A program made the position numbers and the translations under genes. Under the pieces are notes generated by a model, which saw only the letters and a program-made list of their open reading frames with translations, was not told the origin of the DNA and did not search any database. Below are positions 24,940-33,706 of a stretch of 64,000 nucleotides of DNA, piece after piece; within the stretch, counting starts at the first letter, position 1; every line of letters starts with the position of its first letter. This DNA is from Pseudoduganella namucuonensis (GTDB lineage Bacteria > Pseudomonadota > Gammaproteobacteria > Burkholderiales > Burkholderiaceae_D), in contig NZ_FPBO01000031.1 in assembly GCF_900116645.1 (NCBI RefSeq), positions 43,649 to 107,648 of the forward strand. The letters run 5' to 3'.

Positions 24940-27102
24940 TTAATCGTGGCGCCGTGCGGACATGCCGACACGCTTCGGCGCCGCCCCGTTGCCGCCCGCC
25001 GCGATGTTGGACGACACCGGCGCCAGCGCCTTCAGCCGCGGCGCGCCGGCGACGAAGGGCGCGATGCCCAGCGCCTGGTCGATCTCGTGCGGATACACCA
25101 GGTAGCCGCGCGTGATGACGGCCGCGACCTTGCGCACGTCGGCGATGTTGGTGGTCGGGTCGCCGTCCACCAGCACCAGGTCGGCCAGCTTGCCGGGCGC
25201 GACGCTGCCGCGCTCGTGGCTGGTGCGGGTGTACAGCGCGCCGTTGCGGGTGGCCACCTGCAGCGCCTGCGACGGCGTCAAGCCCGCCTGCACCAGCAAC
25301 TCCAGCTCGGCCTGCAGCGTGAAGCCGGCCAGCTCGTCGGTGCCGGCCACGATGGGCACGCCCGCGCGGTGCAGGCGGCCGACGAAGTCCACCATCTTGG
25401 CGTAGGACTTCTCGTAGCGCCCCAGGGTCGCGTCGTCCGCGATCTTCATGGTGCCGACGTGGAAGTTGCGCTGCACGTCGGGCGGCATGTGTTTGGCGAT
25501 GGGCGCGAACGGCGCGTTCATGTCGCCGTCCCTCTGCTTCAGGAAGGCGAAGGTGGCCAGCGTGGGGTCGATCACCGTCTTTTGTTTCGCCAGGCGGGCG
25601 ATGAAGTCCTTGACCGGCTTCGAATCGAAGTCCAGCGCGGCGGTCTTGTCGGCCGGCAGGATGAAACGCTCCAGCGTGCGCGTCTCGGTGGCCGGCGTGG
25701 CCAGGAAGTTCAGCATCACCTGGTTGATGTGCTGGATCTCGTCGTAGCCCAGGTCCAGCGCCTCGAACGCGCGCAGGCCGGCCGGAACGTGGCCGGACAC
25801 GCGCATGCCGCGGCTGTGCGCGTAGGCCACCGTGTCCTTCAGGATGGCCTTGGGGAAGGAATTGTAGATCTTCAACTGCGGATAGCCGTGCTCGGCGTAC
25901 CAGTCGATGGCGTTCCTCGCCTCCGGCAGCGACTTGACGACGAAGCCGCCGTTGGCCGAATAGGCGCTTTCGCCCTCCAGGAAGCCGGTCGGCACGATCT
26001 GCGGCGACAGCAGCTTGCCGGCGGCGGTCTCGTCCAGCATCTGCTGCAGCTGGGCGTTGTCGTTGCCCATGTCGCGCACGGTGGTGACGCCGGCCGCGAG
26101 GTTCAGGCCGCCTTCCCAGCGGCTCACGTGGCCGTGCATGTCGAACAGGCCGGGCAGCATCACGCGGCCGGCGGCGTCGATCTCGTTGACGGCGCCGCGC
26201 ACCGGCGAGCCGGCCGGCAGCACGGCGGTGACGCGGCCGCGCAGCACGTACACGTCGGACGGCTTGCCCAGCACCGCCTTCTCGCTGTCGAACACGCGCG
26301 CGTTGCGCACCACCGTCAGGCCGTTCAGCGGATGCTGCAGCGTGGCGGCCAGCTCGGCCAGCATCTTTTGCTCGGCCTCGTGCTGCAGCCCGGCCAGCGC
26401 CTTGCCGTTGGCTTCCCAGCCCGCCTCGATGGCGGTGAAGGAACCCGGCTCCACCACGGCGAACAGGCGCGGCTTGGCGCCGGTGGTGGCCCAGTAGAAT
26501 TGCGGCGACAGGCCCAGGCCGGTCTGCGCCAGCAGCTGCACGGTCCGCTCCTCGCCGGCGTTGACGACCCTGGCCTCGACCAGCTTGCGCTGGGTCAGCG
26601 TGCCGGACGGCAGCAGCGGCAGCTTGCCGTCCGGCGCGGCGGCCAGCGCGGCGATGGAGGCCGACACGGGTTCGAAGGAGCTGTTCAGCGGCACGTACAT
26701 GGCGCCGCCGGCCACGGCCAGCTCGCCCTTCTCGGTGGTCGAACGCCACGCGGCCCTGCCGTCCTTGTGCTCGAAGCGCTCGTCCACCACGGCGCCGTAG
26801 GTGGAATTGCCCTTGACGCTGTAGCTGGCCATGGTGCCGTCGGCGGCGTAGCGCAGCTCCTCGCTCAGTTCGGGGCCGCGGCCGTTGTCCTTGTAGATGA
26901 AGCGCACCCTGGTCAGCCCGTCGTCGCCGCGCTCGACCACCTGTTCGCCGGTCTGCTTGCCGTTCTCGGAGATGATCACGTAGCGCGTGTTCTGGTTCGC
27001 GGCGTGCGCGCCGGCCGGCGCGTAGGCGGCGAGCGCGGCGGAAAGGAGCATGGACAGGACTGCTGGGGTGCGTTGCTTGACAGACTGAATCATTCGCTTC
27101 AT
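24940..27102 (-). CDS. Secreted amidohydrolase-family enzyme with large N-terminal domain
   Basis: 720 residues from the ATG at 27102, which follows AGGAGAA and overlaps the moeB stop. The signal peptide ends near ALAAYAPAGAHA. Residues ~36-260 form an unassigned beta-rich domain. The amidohydrolase part follows, with metal ligands in MHGH (~320), KIYNSFP, SGHVPAG, EIQHIN and AGTDELAG. These resemble imidazolonepropionase and prolidase-like hydrolases. The substrate is unknown and the location is probably periplasmic or extracellular. The adjacent gsp operon suggests, but does not show, that it could be an exported substrate. Confidence 0.85.
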   Translation of the reverse strand: MKRMIQSVKQRTPAVLSMLLSAALAAYAPAGAHAANQNTRYVIISENGKQTGEQVVERGDDGLTRVRFIYKDNGRGPELSEELRYAADGTMASYSVKGNSTYGAVVDERFEHKDGRAAWRSTTEKGELAVAGGAMYVPLNSSFEPVSASIAALAAAPDGKLPLLPSGTLTQRKLVEARVVNAGEERTVQLLAQTGLGLSPQFYWATTGAKPRLFAVVEPGSFTAIEAGWEANGKALAGLQHEAEQKMLAELAATLQHPLNGLTVVRNARVFDSEKAVLGKPSDVYVLRGRVTAVLPAGSPVRGAVNEIDAAGRVMLPGLFDMHGHVSRWEGGLNLAAGVTTVRDMGNDNAQLQQMLDETAAGKLLSPQIVPTGFLEGESAYSANGGFVVKSLPEARNAIDWYAEHGYPQLKIYNSFPKAILKDTVAYAHSRGMRVSGHVPAGLRAFEALDLGYDEIQHINQVMLNFLATPATETRTLERFILPADKTAALDFDSKPVKDFIARLAKQKTVIDPTLATFAFLKQRDGDMNAPFAPIAKHMPPDVQRNFHVGTMKIADDATLGRYEKSYAKMVDFVGRLHRAGVPIVAGTDELAGFTLQAELELLVQAGLTPSQALQVATRNGALYTRTSHERGSVAPGKLADLVLVDGDPTTNIADVRKVAAVITRGYLVYPHEIDQALGIAPFVAGAPRLKALAPVSSNIAAGGNGAAPKRVGMSARRHD

Positions 27103-27905
27103 CGGACGGGTTCTCCTGGGGATGGTGGTGCGCCCGGCGCCGCGCTTGTGGCGCAAACCGGGCAGGATGCATTGCGGGCGATACCGATACTGGTCCATTC
27201 CATGCGCAGCCCGTCCAGCAGCAGCAGGCGGCCGGACAGCGGCTCGCCTATGCCCATCAGCAGCTTGAGCGCCTCGGCCGCCTGCATGGCGCCGACCACG
27301 CCCACCAGCGGCGCGAACACGCCCATGGTGGAGCAGGCCACGTCCTCGAAGGGCTGGTCTTGCGGGAACAGACAGGAATAACAGGGCTGGTTCGCGCCGC
27401 GGGCGGCGCCGCCGCGCGGGTCGAACACGCTGATCTGGCCGTCGAAACGGATCACGGCGCCGGACACCAGCGGCACCTGGCGCGCCACGCAGGCGCGGTT
27501 GACGGCGTGGCGGGTGGCGAAGTTGTCGGTGCAGTCCAGCACCACGTCGGCGCCGGCGATCAGCTCGGACAGGCGCGCCTCGTCGGCGCGCTCGACCAGC
27601 GCCTCGATGACGATGGTGGGATTGATGGCCGCCAGCGTGGCGCGCGCCGACAGCGCCTTGGGCTGGCCCACGCGCTCCATGTTGTGGGCGATCTGGCGCT
27701 GCAGGTTGGTGAGGTCGACCGTGTCGTTGTCGACCAGGGTCAGCCGGCCGACGCCGGCCGAGGCCAGGTACATGGCGGCGGGCGAACCCAGGCCGCCGGC
27801 GCCGATGACCAGGACGCGCGCGTCCAGCAATTTCTGCTGGCCTTCGATACCGATTTCGTCAAGCAGGATATGGCGCGAATAGCGCAGCAGCTGGTTGTCG
27901 TCCAT
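27099..27905 (-). CDS. moeB: MoeB/ThiF-type adenylyltransferase
   Basis: 268 residues. The E1-like fold has nucleotide motif VLVIGAGGLGSPAAMYLASAG (starting at ~31; adenylate-binding glycines), the arginine-containing NLQRQIAH and DCTDNF. The zinc cysteines are CYSC (~180) and CPVC (~250). It adenylates the C-terminal glycine of a MoaD- or ThiS-like sulfur carrier for molybdopterin or thiazole synthesis. No carrier gene is nearby, so MoeB and ThiF cannot be separated by context. The gene is 9 bp after ctpA. Confidence 0.88.
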   Translation of the reverse strand: MDDNQLLRYSRHILLDEIGIEGQQKLLDARVLVIGAGGLGSPAAMYLASAGVGRLTLVDNDTVDLTNLQRQIAHNMERVGQPKALSARATLAAINPTIVIEALVERADEARLSELIAGADVVLDCTDNFATRHAVNRACVARQVPLVSGAVIRFDGQISVFDPRGGAARGANQPCYSCLFPQDQPFEDVACSTMGVFAPLVGVVGAMQAAEALKLLMGIGEPLSGRLLLLDGLRMEWTSIGIARNASCPVCATSAAPGAPPSPGEPVR

Positions 27906-27914
27906 GCGTCTTTC

Positions 27915-29354
27915 TTATTTTTTCTTCGGCTCTTTGACGGCGGTTTCCAGTTCGCGCACCACTTCGGTTTTCGACAGTTTGACCGGCAGTCCCTTGAAAT
28001 GGTTCAGCGCCTGGGCCAGCTGGAAGTCGTCCTTGCCGCCGAACTCGACCGGCTTCTGGGTCCTGGCCAGCGCGGCGATGCGCTGCTCCTCCTCCAGCTC
28101 GTCGTGGCGGACCGGCGACGGCAGTTCCTGCTCGTCCTTGTTGCCGAGGTGCTTGACCAAGTCCGCCTCGCGCAGGCGCAGGCTGTTCAGGCCGTCGCCG
28201 TCGGCGGTCTCGTCGACCAGCATGTCGGGCACGATGCCGCGCGCCTGGATCGAGCGGCCGTGCGGCGTGTAGTAGCGCGCCGTGGTCAGCTTGACGGCGG
28301 TGTCGGCGGTGAGCTGGCGCAGCGTCTGCACCGAGCCCTTGCCGAAGGTCTGCGTGCCCATCACGACGGCGCGCTTGTAGTCCTGCAGCGCGCCGGCCAC
28401 GATCTCGGACGCCGAGGCGGAACCGGAATTGACCAGCACCACCATCGGCACCGTCTTCAGCGCGGCCGGCAGCTTGGCCAGCGGGTCGCTGTTCTGGCGG
28501 CCGGAATAGTATTCGGGGCGAGCGTGGAACGATTGCTTGGAGTCGGGCAACTGGCCGTTGGTGGACACCACCACCACGTCCTTGGGCAGGAAGGCGGCCG
28601 AGACGCCGATCGCGCCCGGCACCACGCCGCCGGGATCGTTGCGCAGGTCCAGCACCAGGCCCTTGATGCCGGGGTTCTGCGCGTACAGCGCGGCCAGCTT
28701 GCGGGCCATGTCCTCCACGGTGGGCTCCTGGAACTGCGACACGCGCACCCAGGCGTAGCCGGGCTCGACCATCTTGGCCTTGACGCTCTGCACCCGGATC
28801 TCCTCGCGCATGATGGGCACCACCAGCGGCTTGTCCTCGCCCTTGCGCGACAGCGTCAGCACGATTTTCGATTGCGGCTCGCCGCGCATCTTCTTGATCG
28901 CGTCGTCCAGCGACAGGCCGCGGATGGGCGTGTTGTCGAGCCGGGTGATCAGGTCTCCCGCCTTGATGCCGGCGCGAAACGCGGGCGTGTCCTCGATCGG
29001 CGAGACCACCTTCACGTAGCCGTCCTCCATGCCCACCTCGATGCCGATGCCGACGAACTTGCCGAGCATGGTCTCGCGCATTTCCCGGAAGGCCTTCTTG
29101 TCCAGGTAGACCGAGTGCGGATCGAGCGAGGCCACCATGCCGGAGATGGCCTCGGTGACCAGCTTCTTGTCGTCCACGTCCTCCACGTAGTCGGACTTGA
29201 TCAGGCCGAACACGTCGGACAGCTGGCGCAACTCCTCCAGCGGCAGCGGATTGCCAACCGATTTCTGCGCGACGGCGGAAAACTGCAGGGTGGCGGCCAT
29301 GCCGGCCACCATGCCCAGGCCGATCAGGCCGAAACTATTGAACTTGTTGCCCAT
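27915..29354 (-). CDS. C-terminal processing peptidase (S41, CtpA/Prc type)
   Basis: 479 residues from the ATG at 29354, with GGAAG upstream. An N-terminal hydrophobic segment (FGLIGLGMVAGMAATLQFSA) exports or anchors it. The PDZ domain lies at ~95-180. The catalytic serine-lysine dyad is S314 (GSASASE) and K339 (TFGKGSVQ). Such enzymes trim periplasmic proteins and control peptidoglycan hydrolases. It follows envC by 58 bp, a conserved pairing of a murein-hydrolase activator with a processing protease. Confidence 0.94.
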   Translation of the reverse strand: MGNKFNSFGLIGLGMVAGMAATLQFSAVAQKSVGNPLPLEELRQLSDVFGLIKSDYVEDVDDKKLVTEAISGMVASLDPHSVYLDKKAFREMRETMLGKFVGIGIEVGMEDGYVKVVSPIEDTPAFRAGIKAGDLITRLDNTPIRGLSLDDAIKKMRGEPQSKIVLTLSRKGEDKPLVVPIMREEIRVQSVKAKMVEPGYAWVRVSQFQEPTVEDMARKLAALYAQNPGIKGLVLDLRNDPGGVVPGAIGVSAAFLPKDVVVVSTNGQLPDSKQSFHARPEYYSGRQNSDPLAKLPAALKTVPMVVLVNSGSASASEIVAGALQDYKRAVVMGTQTFGKGSVQTLRQLTADTAVKLTTARYYTPHGRSIQARGIVPDMLVDETADGDGLNSLRLREADLVKHLGNKDEQELPSPVRHDELEEEQRIAALARTQKPVEFGGKDDFQLAQALNHFKGLPVKLSKTEVVRELETAVKEPKKK

Positions 29355-29412
29355 GATTCTTCCGCGATTGCGGCGCGCGCGCCGCTGGTCTGTTGCGTGG
29401 ATATTGCGTGGA

Positions 29413-31002
29413 TTAAAACTTGACCCAGCCCGCCGGATCGAACTCTTTACCCTTGTGCCTGAGCTCAAAGTATAAACCCGATTCCTCGTTGCCACCGGTA
29501 TTTCCGGCCGCCGCGATGACGTCGCCGCCCTTGACGGCCTCGCCCGCGCGCCGCAGCAGCGACTGGTTATTGCCGTAGATGCTCATGTACTGGCCGCCGT
29601 GGTCGACGATGATCAGGTTGCCGAAGCCGCGCAGCCACTGGGCGAACACCACCCGTCCGGCGGCGACGGCGTGGATCTCGGCGCCCTCGGCGGTGCGGAT
29701 GAACACGCCCTTCCAGCTGGGACCGTCGCCGCGCTTGCTGCCGAAGCGCGCCGCCAGCTTGCCCGACACGGGCGGGCGCAGCTGTCCCTTCAGCGCGGAG
29801 AAGGCGCCCTCCGGCGCGGCCGGGGCCAGCGCCACGTCGGCCGCGCGGGCCGGCGGCTCCTCGCGCGCCGGCGCGGCGGCGGGCTGGCCGGCGGCCGGCG
29901 CCGGGGGCGCGGACGGCGTGGCCGGCGGCGCCGGACGCGACGCCAGCGTGTCGCCCGCGCCGGCCGGGTCCGGCCTGTCGGGGCGGGGCTCCGGCCTCGG
30001 GTCCGGCTTGACCGGTTCCGGCGCCGGCAAGGGCTTGGGCGCGGGCTTGCCCTGCTGCCTGGCGATCCGTTCGCGCTCGGCCTGGGCCGCCTGCGCCGCC
30101 TTGGCGCGGGCCAGCGCGAGGGCGCGCGCCTGGGCCTGCGCCTTGGCCTCGGCGGCGGCCTGGGCCTCCGCCCTGGCCTTGGCGGCCTTGGCGGCCGCCA
30201 CTTGTTCCTGGCGGCGCTTCTCGGCGGCGGCCGCCTTCGCCTGTTCCTCGATCAGCTTGTTCAGGCGGTCCACCAGCCCCGCCATGCGCTGCTCGTCCTG
30301 CGCCAGCTTGCCGGCCTCCTTGCGCTGCGCCACCAGGCGCTGCGACAGGCCGGCCAGCACGGCGGCGCGTTTCGCTTTTTCCTGTTCCAGCACGGCCTTC
30401 TGCTGGCGTTCCTCCTGCGCGATCTCCTCCAGCTCGTCGCGCGCGTTCTGCGCCTCGGCCTGGTTGCCCTCGACGGCCGCCAGGTTGGCGCGCAGCGATT
30501 CCAGCAACCGCGCCTGCGCCTGCGACACGTAGGCCATCATTTGCAGGTCGCGGTTGATGCGGTTCGGGTTGTCCCCGGACAGCAGCAGTTTGATGCGGTC
30601 CTCATTGCCCGCCACGTATTGCTCGCGCAGCAGCTTGGCCAGCTGGCGCTTTTGCAGCTCCACCGTGGCCTGCAGGCGCAGCTTCTCCTCCGCCAGCGTT
30701 TTCAGCTTGAGGTTGGTTTGCGACTGCTCCTCGGCCAGCTCGCGCAGGCTGCGGTTGGCGTTGGAGATCGCCTCCTCCGACTCGGCCAGGGTGTCGGCCG
30801 CGTCGTCCTTGGCGCTCTCGGTCTTGCCGATGTCGCGCTTGAGGTTGCTGAGCTTTTGCTGCAGCTCGGCGCGCTCTGCCTCGGCGGCCAGCTTCTGCTT
30901 GCTGCGCTCGGTGGCTTTGGGCGCGCCATGGGCGGCGCCCATCGCCAGCAGCGCGGGCAGCAGCAAGGCCCCCGCGCGGCGGGAAATGAAAGACCAGGAC
31001 AT
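29413..31002 (-). CDS. envC: Murein hydrolase activator EnvC (degenerate M23/LytM)
   Basis: 529 residues. A signal peptide (~1-27) is followed by long coiled coils (~30-265, EKLRLQATVELQKRQLAKLL), an Ala/Lys/Pro-rich linker (~265-390) and a C-terminal LytM domain (~410-529). The zinc ligands of active M23 enzymes are absent: SWKGVFI replaces the first His motif and LYFELRH replaces HLHFE. It should therefore activate amidases at the septum rather than cut peptidoglycan, as EnvC does. It lies between gpmA and ctpA. Confidence 0.92.
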   Translation of the reverse strand: MSWSFISRRAGALLLPALLAMGAAHGAPKATERSKQKLAAEAERAELQQKLSNLKRDIGKTESAKDDAADTLAESEEAISNANRSLRELAEEQSQTNLKLKTLAEEKLRLQATVELQKRQLAKLLREQYVAGNEDRIKLLLSGDNPNRINRDLQMMAYVSQAQARLLESLRANLAAVEGNQAEAQNARDELEEIAQEERQQKAVLEQEKAKRAAVLAGLSQRLVAQRKEAGKLAQDEQRMAGLVDRLNKLIEEQAKAAAAEKRRQEQVAAAKAAKARAEAQAAAEAKAQAQARALALARAKAAQAAQAERERIARQQGKPAPKPLPAPEPVKPDPRPEPRPDRPDPAGAGDTLASRPAPPATPSAPPAPAAGQPAAAPAREEPPARAADVALAPAAPEGAFSALKGQLRPPVSGKLAARFGSKRGDGPSWKGVFIRTAEGAEIHAVAAGRVVFAQWLRGFGNLIIVDHGGQYMSIYGNNQSLLRRAGEAVKGGDVIAAAGNTGGNEESGLYFELRHKGKEFDPAGWVKF

Positions 31003-31021
31003 CTCGTGGTTTACCGGAGCC

Positions 31022-31768
31022 TTACTTGGCCTTGCCCTGGTTGGCGACGGCGGCCTGCGCGGCGGCGATCGCGGCCGGGTCGCCCAGGTAGTAGTGGCGG
31101 ATCGGTTTCAGGTCGGCGTCCAGCTCGTACACCAGCGGCTGGCCGTTGGGGATGTTCAGGCCGACGATGTCGCTGTCGCTGATGCCGTCCAGCATCTTGA
31201 TCAGCGCGCGCAGGCTGTTGCCGTGGGCCGAGATGATGATTTTCTTGCCGGCGCGGATGGCCGGGGCGATCTCCTCGTCCCAGGCCGGCATCACGCGGGC
31301 CACGGTGTCCTTCAGGCATTCGGTCAGCGGGATGCTGGACTTCGGCAGGCCGGCGTAGCGCGGGTCGTTGTAGGAGGTGCGCTCGTCGTCCTCGGCCAGC
31401 GGCTCCGGCGGGGTGTCATAGCTGCGGCGCCACACCAGCACCTGCGCGTCGCCGTACTTGGCGGCGGTTTCCGCCTTGTCCAGGCCCTGCAGCGCGCCGT
31501 AGTGGCGCTCGTTCAGGCGCCAGTCGTGCTTGATCGGCAGGTACATCATGTCCATCTCGTCCAGCGTCAGCCACAGCGTGCGGATGGCGCGTTTCAGCAC
31601 CGAGGTGTAGGCCAGGTCGAAGGTGTAGCCCTCGTCCTTGAGGACCTTGCCGGCGGCTTTGGCTTCCGCCACGCCCTTCTCGGTGAGGTCGACATCGGTC
31701 CAGCCGGTGAAGCGGTTTTCCAGATTCCAGGTGGATTCGCCGTGACGCATGAAAACGATTTTGTACAT
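31022..31768 (-). CDS. gpmA: 2,3-bisphosphoglycerate-dependent phosphoglycerate mutase
   Basis: 248 residues, the standard size. It interconverts 3- and 2-phosphoglycerate in glycolysis. The catalytic histidine is H9 in MRHGES. Further signatures are FTGWTDVDLTEKG, ERHYGALQGLDKAE and ISAHGNSLRAL. The gene is transcribed away from the rhodanese gene and towards envC (19-bp gap). Confidence 0.97.
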   Translation of the reverse strand: MYKIVFMRHGESTWNLENRFTGWTDVDLTEKGVAEAKAAGKVLKDEGYTFDLAYTSVLKRAIRTLWLTLDEMDMMYLPIKHDWRLNERHYGALQGLDKAETAAKYGDAQVLVWRRSYDTPPEPLAEDDERTSYNDPRYAGLPKSSIPLTECLKDTVARVMPAWDEEIAPAIRAGKKIIISAHGNSLRALIKMLDGISDSDIVGLNIPNGQPLVYELDADLKPIRHYYLGDPAAIAAAQAAVANQGKAK

Positions 31769-31825
31769 AGCTCTGTCTATAAAAGTGTGAAAAAAGCTGC
31801 TGAGGTGGGTTTCAAGCTTCTATTT

Positions 31826-31831
31826 TATAAT
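31826..31831 (+). promoter_or_regulatory. Putative -10 element of the rhodanese-grxC unit
   Basis: A consensus TATAAT 30 bp before the rhodanese GTG, in the 93-bp AT-rich gap between divergent gpmA and the rhodanese gene. No good -35 was found at 16-18 bp, so the call is weak. Confidence 0.35.
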
Positions 31832-31861
31832 GCGCGGATAACCTGTAACCATTGGAAACCC

Positions 31862-32263
31862 GTGAAATTCCTCATCGACCAAATCTTTCTGATCGGCATC
31901 GCCGTTCTTTCCGGCGGCGCGCTGCTGTGGCCAGTGCTGACCCAGCGCGGTAAAAAAGCCTCCCCGCAGGAGGTGACGCTGTTGATAAACCGCGCCAAGG
32001 CCACCATCTTGGACATCAGGGATGCGGCCGCTTACGCGGCTGGCCACTTGCCGGAGGCCAAGAACATCCCGTCCGCCGAGCTGGCCAACCGCGCCGGCGA
32101 GCTGGAAAAGTTCAAAACCCGCACCATTGTCGTGGTTTGCCAGACCGGCGGCCGCGCGTTTGGCGCCGCCAAGACCCTGGAAAAGGCTGGATATGAGAAC
32201 GTGGTGGTCCTCGACGGCGGTCAAGCCGCCTGGCAGACCGCTGGCTTGCCTTTGGCCAAGTAA
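31862..32263 (+). CDS. Membrane-anchored rhodanese-domain protein (YibN-like)
   Basis: 133 residues starting with GTG at 31862 behind TTGGAAA. An N-terminal membrane segment (FLIDQIFLIGIAVLSGGALL) is followed by a single rhodanese domain with active-site cysteine C93 (VVCQTGGRA). E. coli YibN has the same architecture and the same position before grxC, secB and gpsA. It probably transfers sulfane sulfur at the membrane; the substrate is unknown. Confidence 0.9.
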   Translation: MKFLIDQIFLIGIAVLSGGALLWPVLTQRGKKASPQEVTLLINRAKATILDIRDAAAYAAGHLPEAKNIPSAELANRAGELEKFKTRTIVVVCQTGGRAFGAAKTLEKAGYENVVVLDGGQAAWQTAGLPLAK

Positions 32264-32283
32264 AGACATTGGAGGAAACCGAC

Positions 32284-32544
32284 ATGACAGCCCATGTATT
32301 GCTCTATAGCACCGCCGTGTGCCCCTATTGCGTGCGCGCCGAGCGCCTGCTGGAAAGCAAAGGCGTGACCGGCATCGAAAAGATCCGCGTCGACCTCGAT
32401 CCGGAACAGCGCGTGATCATGATGCAAAAGACCGGCCGCCGCACGGTGCCCCAGATCTACATCGGCGACACCCATGTCGGCGGTTTCGACGATTTGTATG
32501 CGCTCGATCAAGCCGGGCGGCTGGACCCCTTGTTAAAAGGCTAA
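32284..32544 (+). CDS. grxC: Glutaredoxin 3
   Basis: 86 residues from the ATG at 32284, which follows GGAGGAAAC. A TTG 15 bp upstream is less likely because it sits on that site. The dithiol active site is CPYC at residues 13-16, and the glutathione-binding parts TVPQIYIG and GGFDDL are present. It reduces disulfides and glutathione adducts in the cytoplasm. The neighbours are the rhodanese gene (20 bp) and secB (137 bp). Confidence 0.95.
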   Translation: MTAHVLLYSTAVCPYCVRAERLLESKGVTGIEKIRVDLDPEQRVIMMQKTGRRTVPQIYIGDTHVGGFDDLYALDQAGRLDPLLKG

Positions 32545-32681
32545 GCGCCCTCAAATTGGTTTTCGCGACATCGGTTTTTGATACAATTACCGGCGCGCCT
32601 GCGCGGGCCACGTTAGCGCTCGCAGCGAGCGCGACCGCCTGAGCGGCCCCGCCGCTCTTTTCCAATCTTAGAAAGCGTTCC

Positions 32682-33170
32682 ATGTCTGACGAAAATCTGC
32701 AACCAGTATTCCAAATCCAACGCGTCTACCTGAAAGACATGTCGCTGGAACAACCGAACTCCCCGGCCGTTTTCCTGGAACAGGAAGCGCCTAGCATCGA
32801 AGTCGCGCTGGACGTGGCCGCCGAGCCGCTGGCCGAAGGCATCTTCGAGTCGACCGTGACCATCACCGTGACCGCCAAGGTCAAGGACAAAGTGGCCTTC
32901 CTGGTAGAAGGCAAGCAAGCCGGTATCTTCGAGGCGCGCAACATTCCGGCCGAACAGCTGGATCCGCTGCTGGGCATCGGCTGCCCGAACATCGTTTACC
33001 CTTACCTGCGCGCCAACATCGCCGACCTGATCACCCGCGCCGGCTTCCCGCCAGTGCACCTGGCCGAAATCAACTTCGAAGTGTTCTACCAGCAGCGTCT
33101 GCAAGCCCTGGCCGAACAGCAAGCGGCCACCGCCGCCGCCGCCGCGCCAGCGGATGGTGCGACGCACTAA
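32682..33170 (+). CDS. secB: Protein-export chaperone SecB
   Basis: 162 residues. SecB is a tetrameric cytoplasmic chaperone that keeps preproteins unfolded and delivers them to SecA. Signatures: FQIQRVYLKDMSLEQPNSP and CPNIVYPYLRANIADLITRAGFPP. The C-terminal tail is Ala-rich. The 137 bp upstream contain TACAAT at 32582 and a GC-rich hairpin GCGCTCGC-A-GCGAGCGC at 32616-32632. A strong terminator follows. Confidence 0.97.
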   Translation: MSDENLQPVFQIQRVYLKDMSLEQPNSPAVFLEQEAPSIEVALDVAAEPLAEGIFESTVTITVTAKVKDKVAFLVEGKQAGIFEARNIPAEQLDPLLGIGCPNIVYPYLRANIADLITRAGFPPVHLAEINFEVFYQQRLQALAEQQAATAAAAAPADGATH

Positions 33171-33197
33171 TTGTAATTCCAGTAATATGTAGTACCC

Positions 33198-33228
33198 CTC
33201 AAAGGCCGGCAGCGGCCTTTGAGTTTTT
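33198..33228 (+). terminator. Rho-independent terminator after secB
   Basis: Perfect 11-bp stem CTCAAAGGCCG/CGGCCTTTGAG with a GCAG loop and five T, 28 bp after the stop. Confidence 0.95.
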
Positions 33229-33259
33229 CCACACCCGATTTTCGCTACAGAGGCCAGGC

Positions 33260-33703
33260 ATGACCGTATTCCGATTGATCGCAGGCGCAACGCTGATGCT
33301 GGCAGCCGCGGCCAGCCACGCGCTCGACTTCAAATCGGTGGGCGCCGCGCCGGTCATCCTGTACGACGCCCCGTCCACCAAGGGCGTCAAGCAGTTCGTG
33401 GCGCCGCGCGGCATGCCGGTGGAGATCGTGCTCAGCTACGGCGAATGGGTCAAGGTGCGGGACGCCAACGGCGACCTGGCCTGGACCGAGGCCAAGGGCC
33501 TGAGCCCGCGCCGCACCGTGGTGGTACGCAACGCCAATGTGAAGGTCCGCGCGGCCGCCGACGAGAACGCCGCCCCCGCCTTCACCGCCGACAAGGGCGT
33601 GCTGCTGGAACTGCAGGAAGTGGCCGGCGGCGGCTGGATCAAGGTGCGCCATCGCGACGGCGCGACCGGCTACGTGAAAAGCAGCGACATCTGGGGCATC
33701 TGA
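33260..33703 (+). CDS. Periplasmic protein with bacterial SH3 domains
   Basis: 147 residues. The signal peptide MTVFRLIAGATLMLAAAASHA is followed by two SH3-like modules (SVGAAPVILYDAPSTKGVKQ, ~25-85; ANVKVRAAADENAAPAF to IKVRHRDGATGYVKSSDIWG, ~90-147). Such domains bind peptidoglycan or other envelope components. It lies 4 bp from gpsA and is probably co-transcribed with it. The function is unknown. Confidence 0.82.
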   Translation: MTVFRLIAGATLMLAAAASHALDFKSVGAAPVILYDAPSTKGVKQFVAPRGMPVEIVLSYGEWVKVRDANGDLAWTEAKGLSPRRTVVVRNANVKVRAAADENAAPAFTADKGVLLELQEVAGGGWIKVRHRDGATGYVKSSDIWGI

Positions 33704-33706
33704 AGC

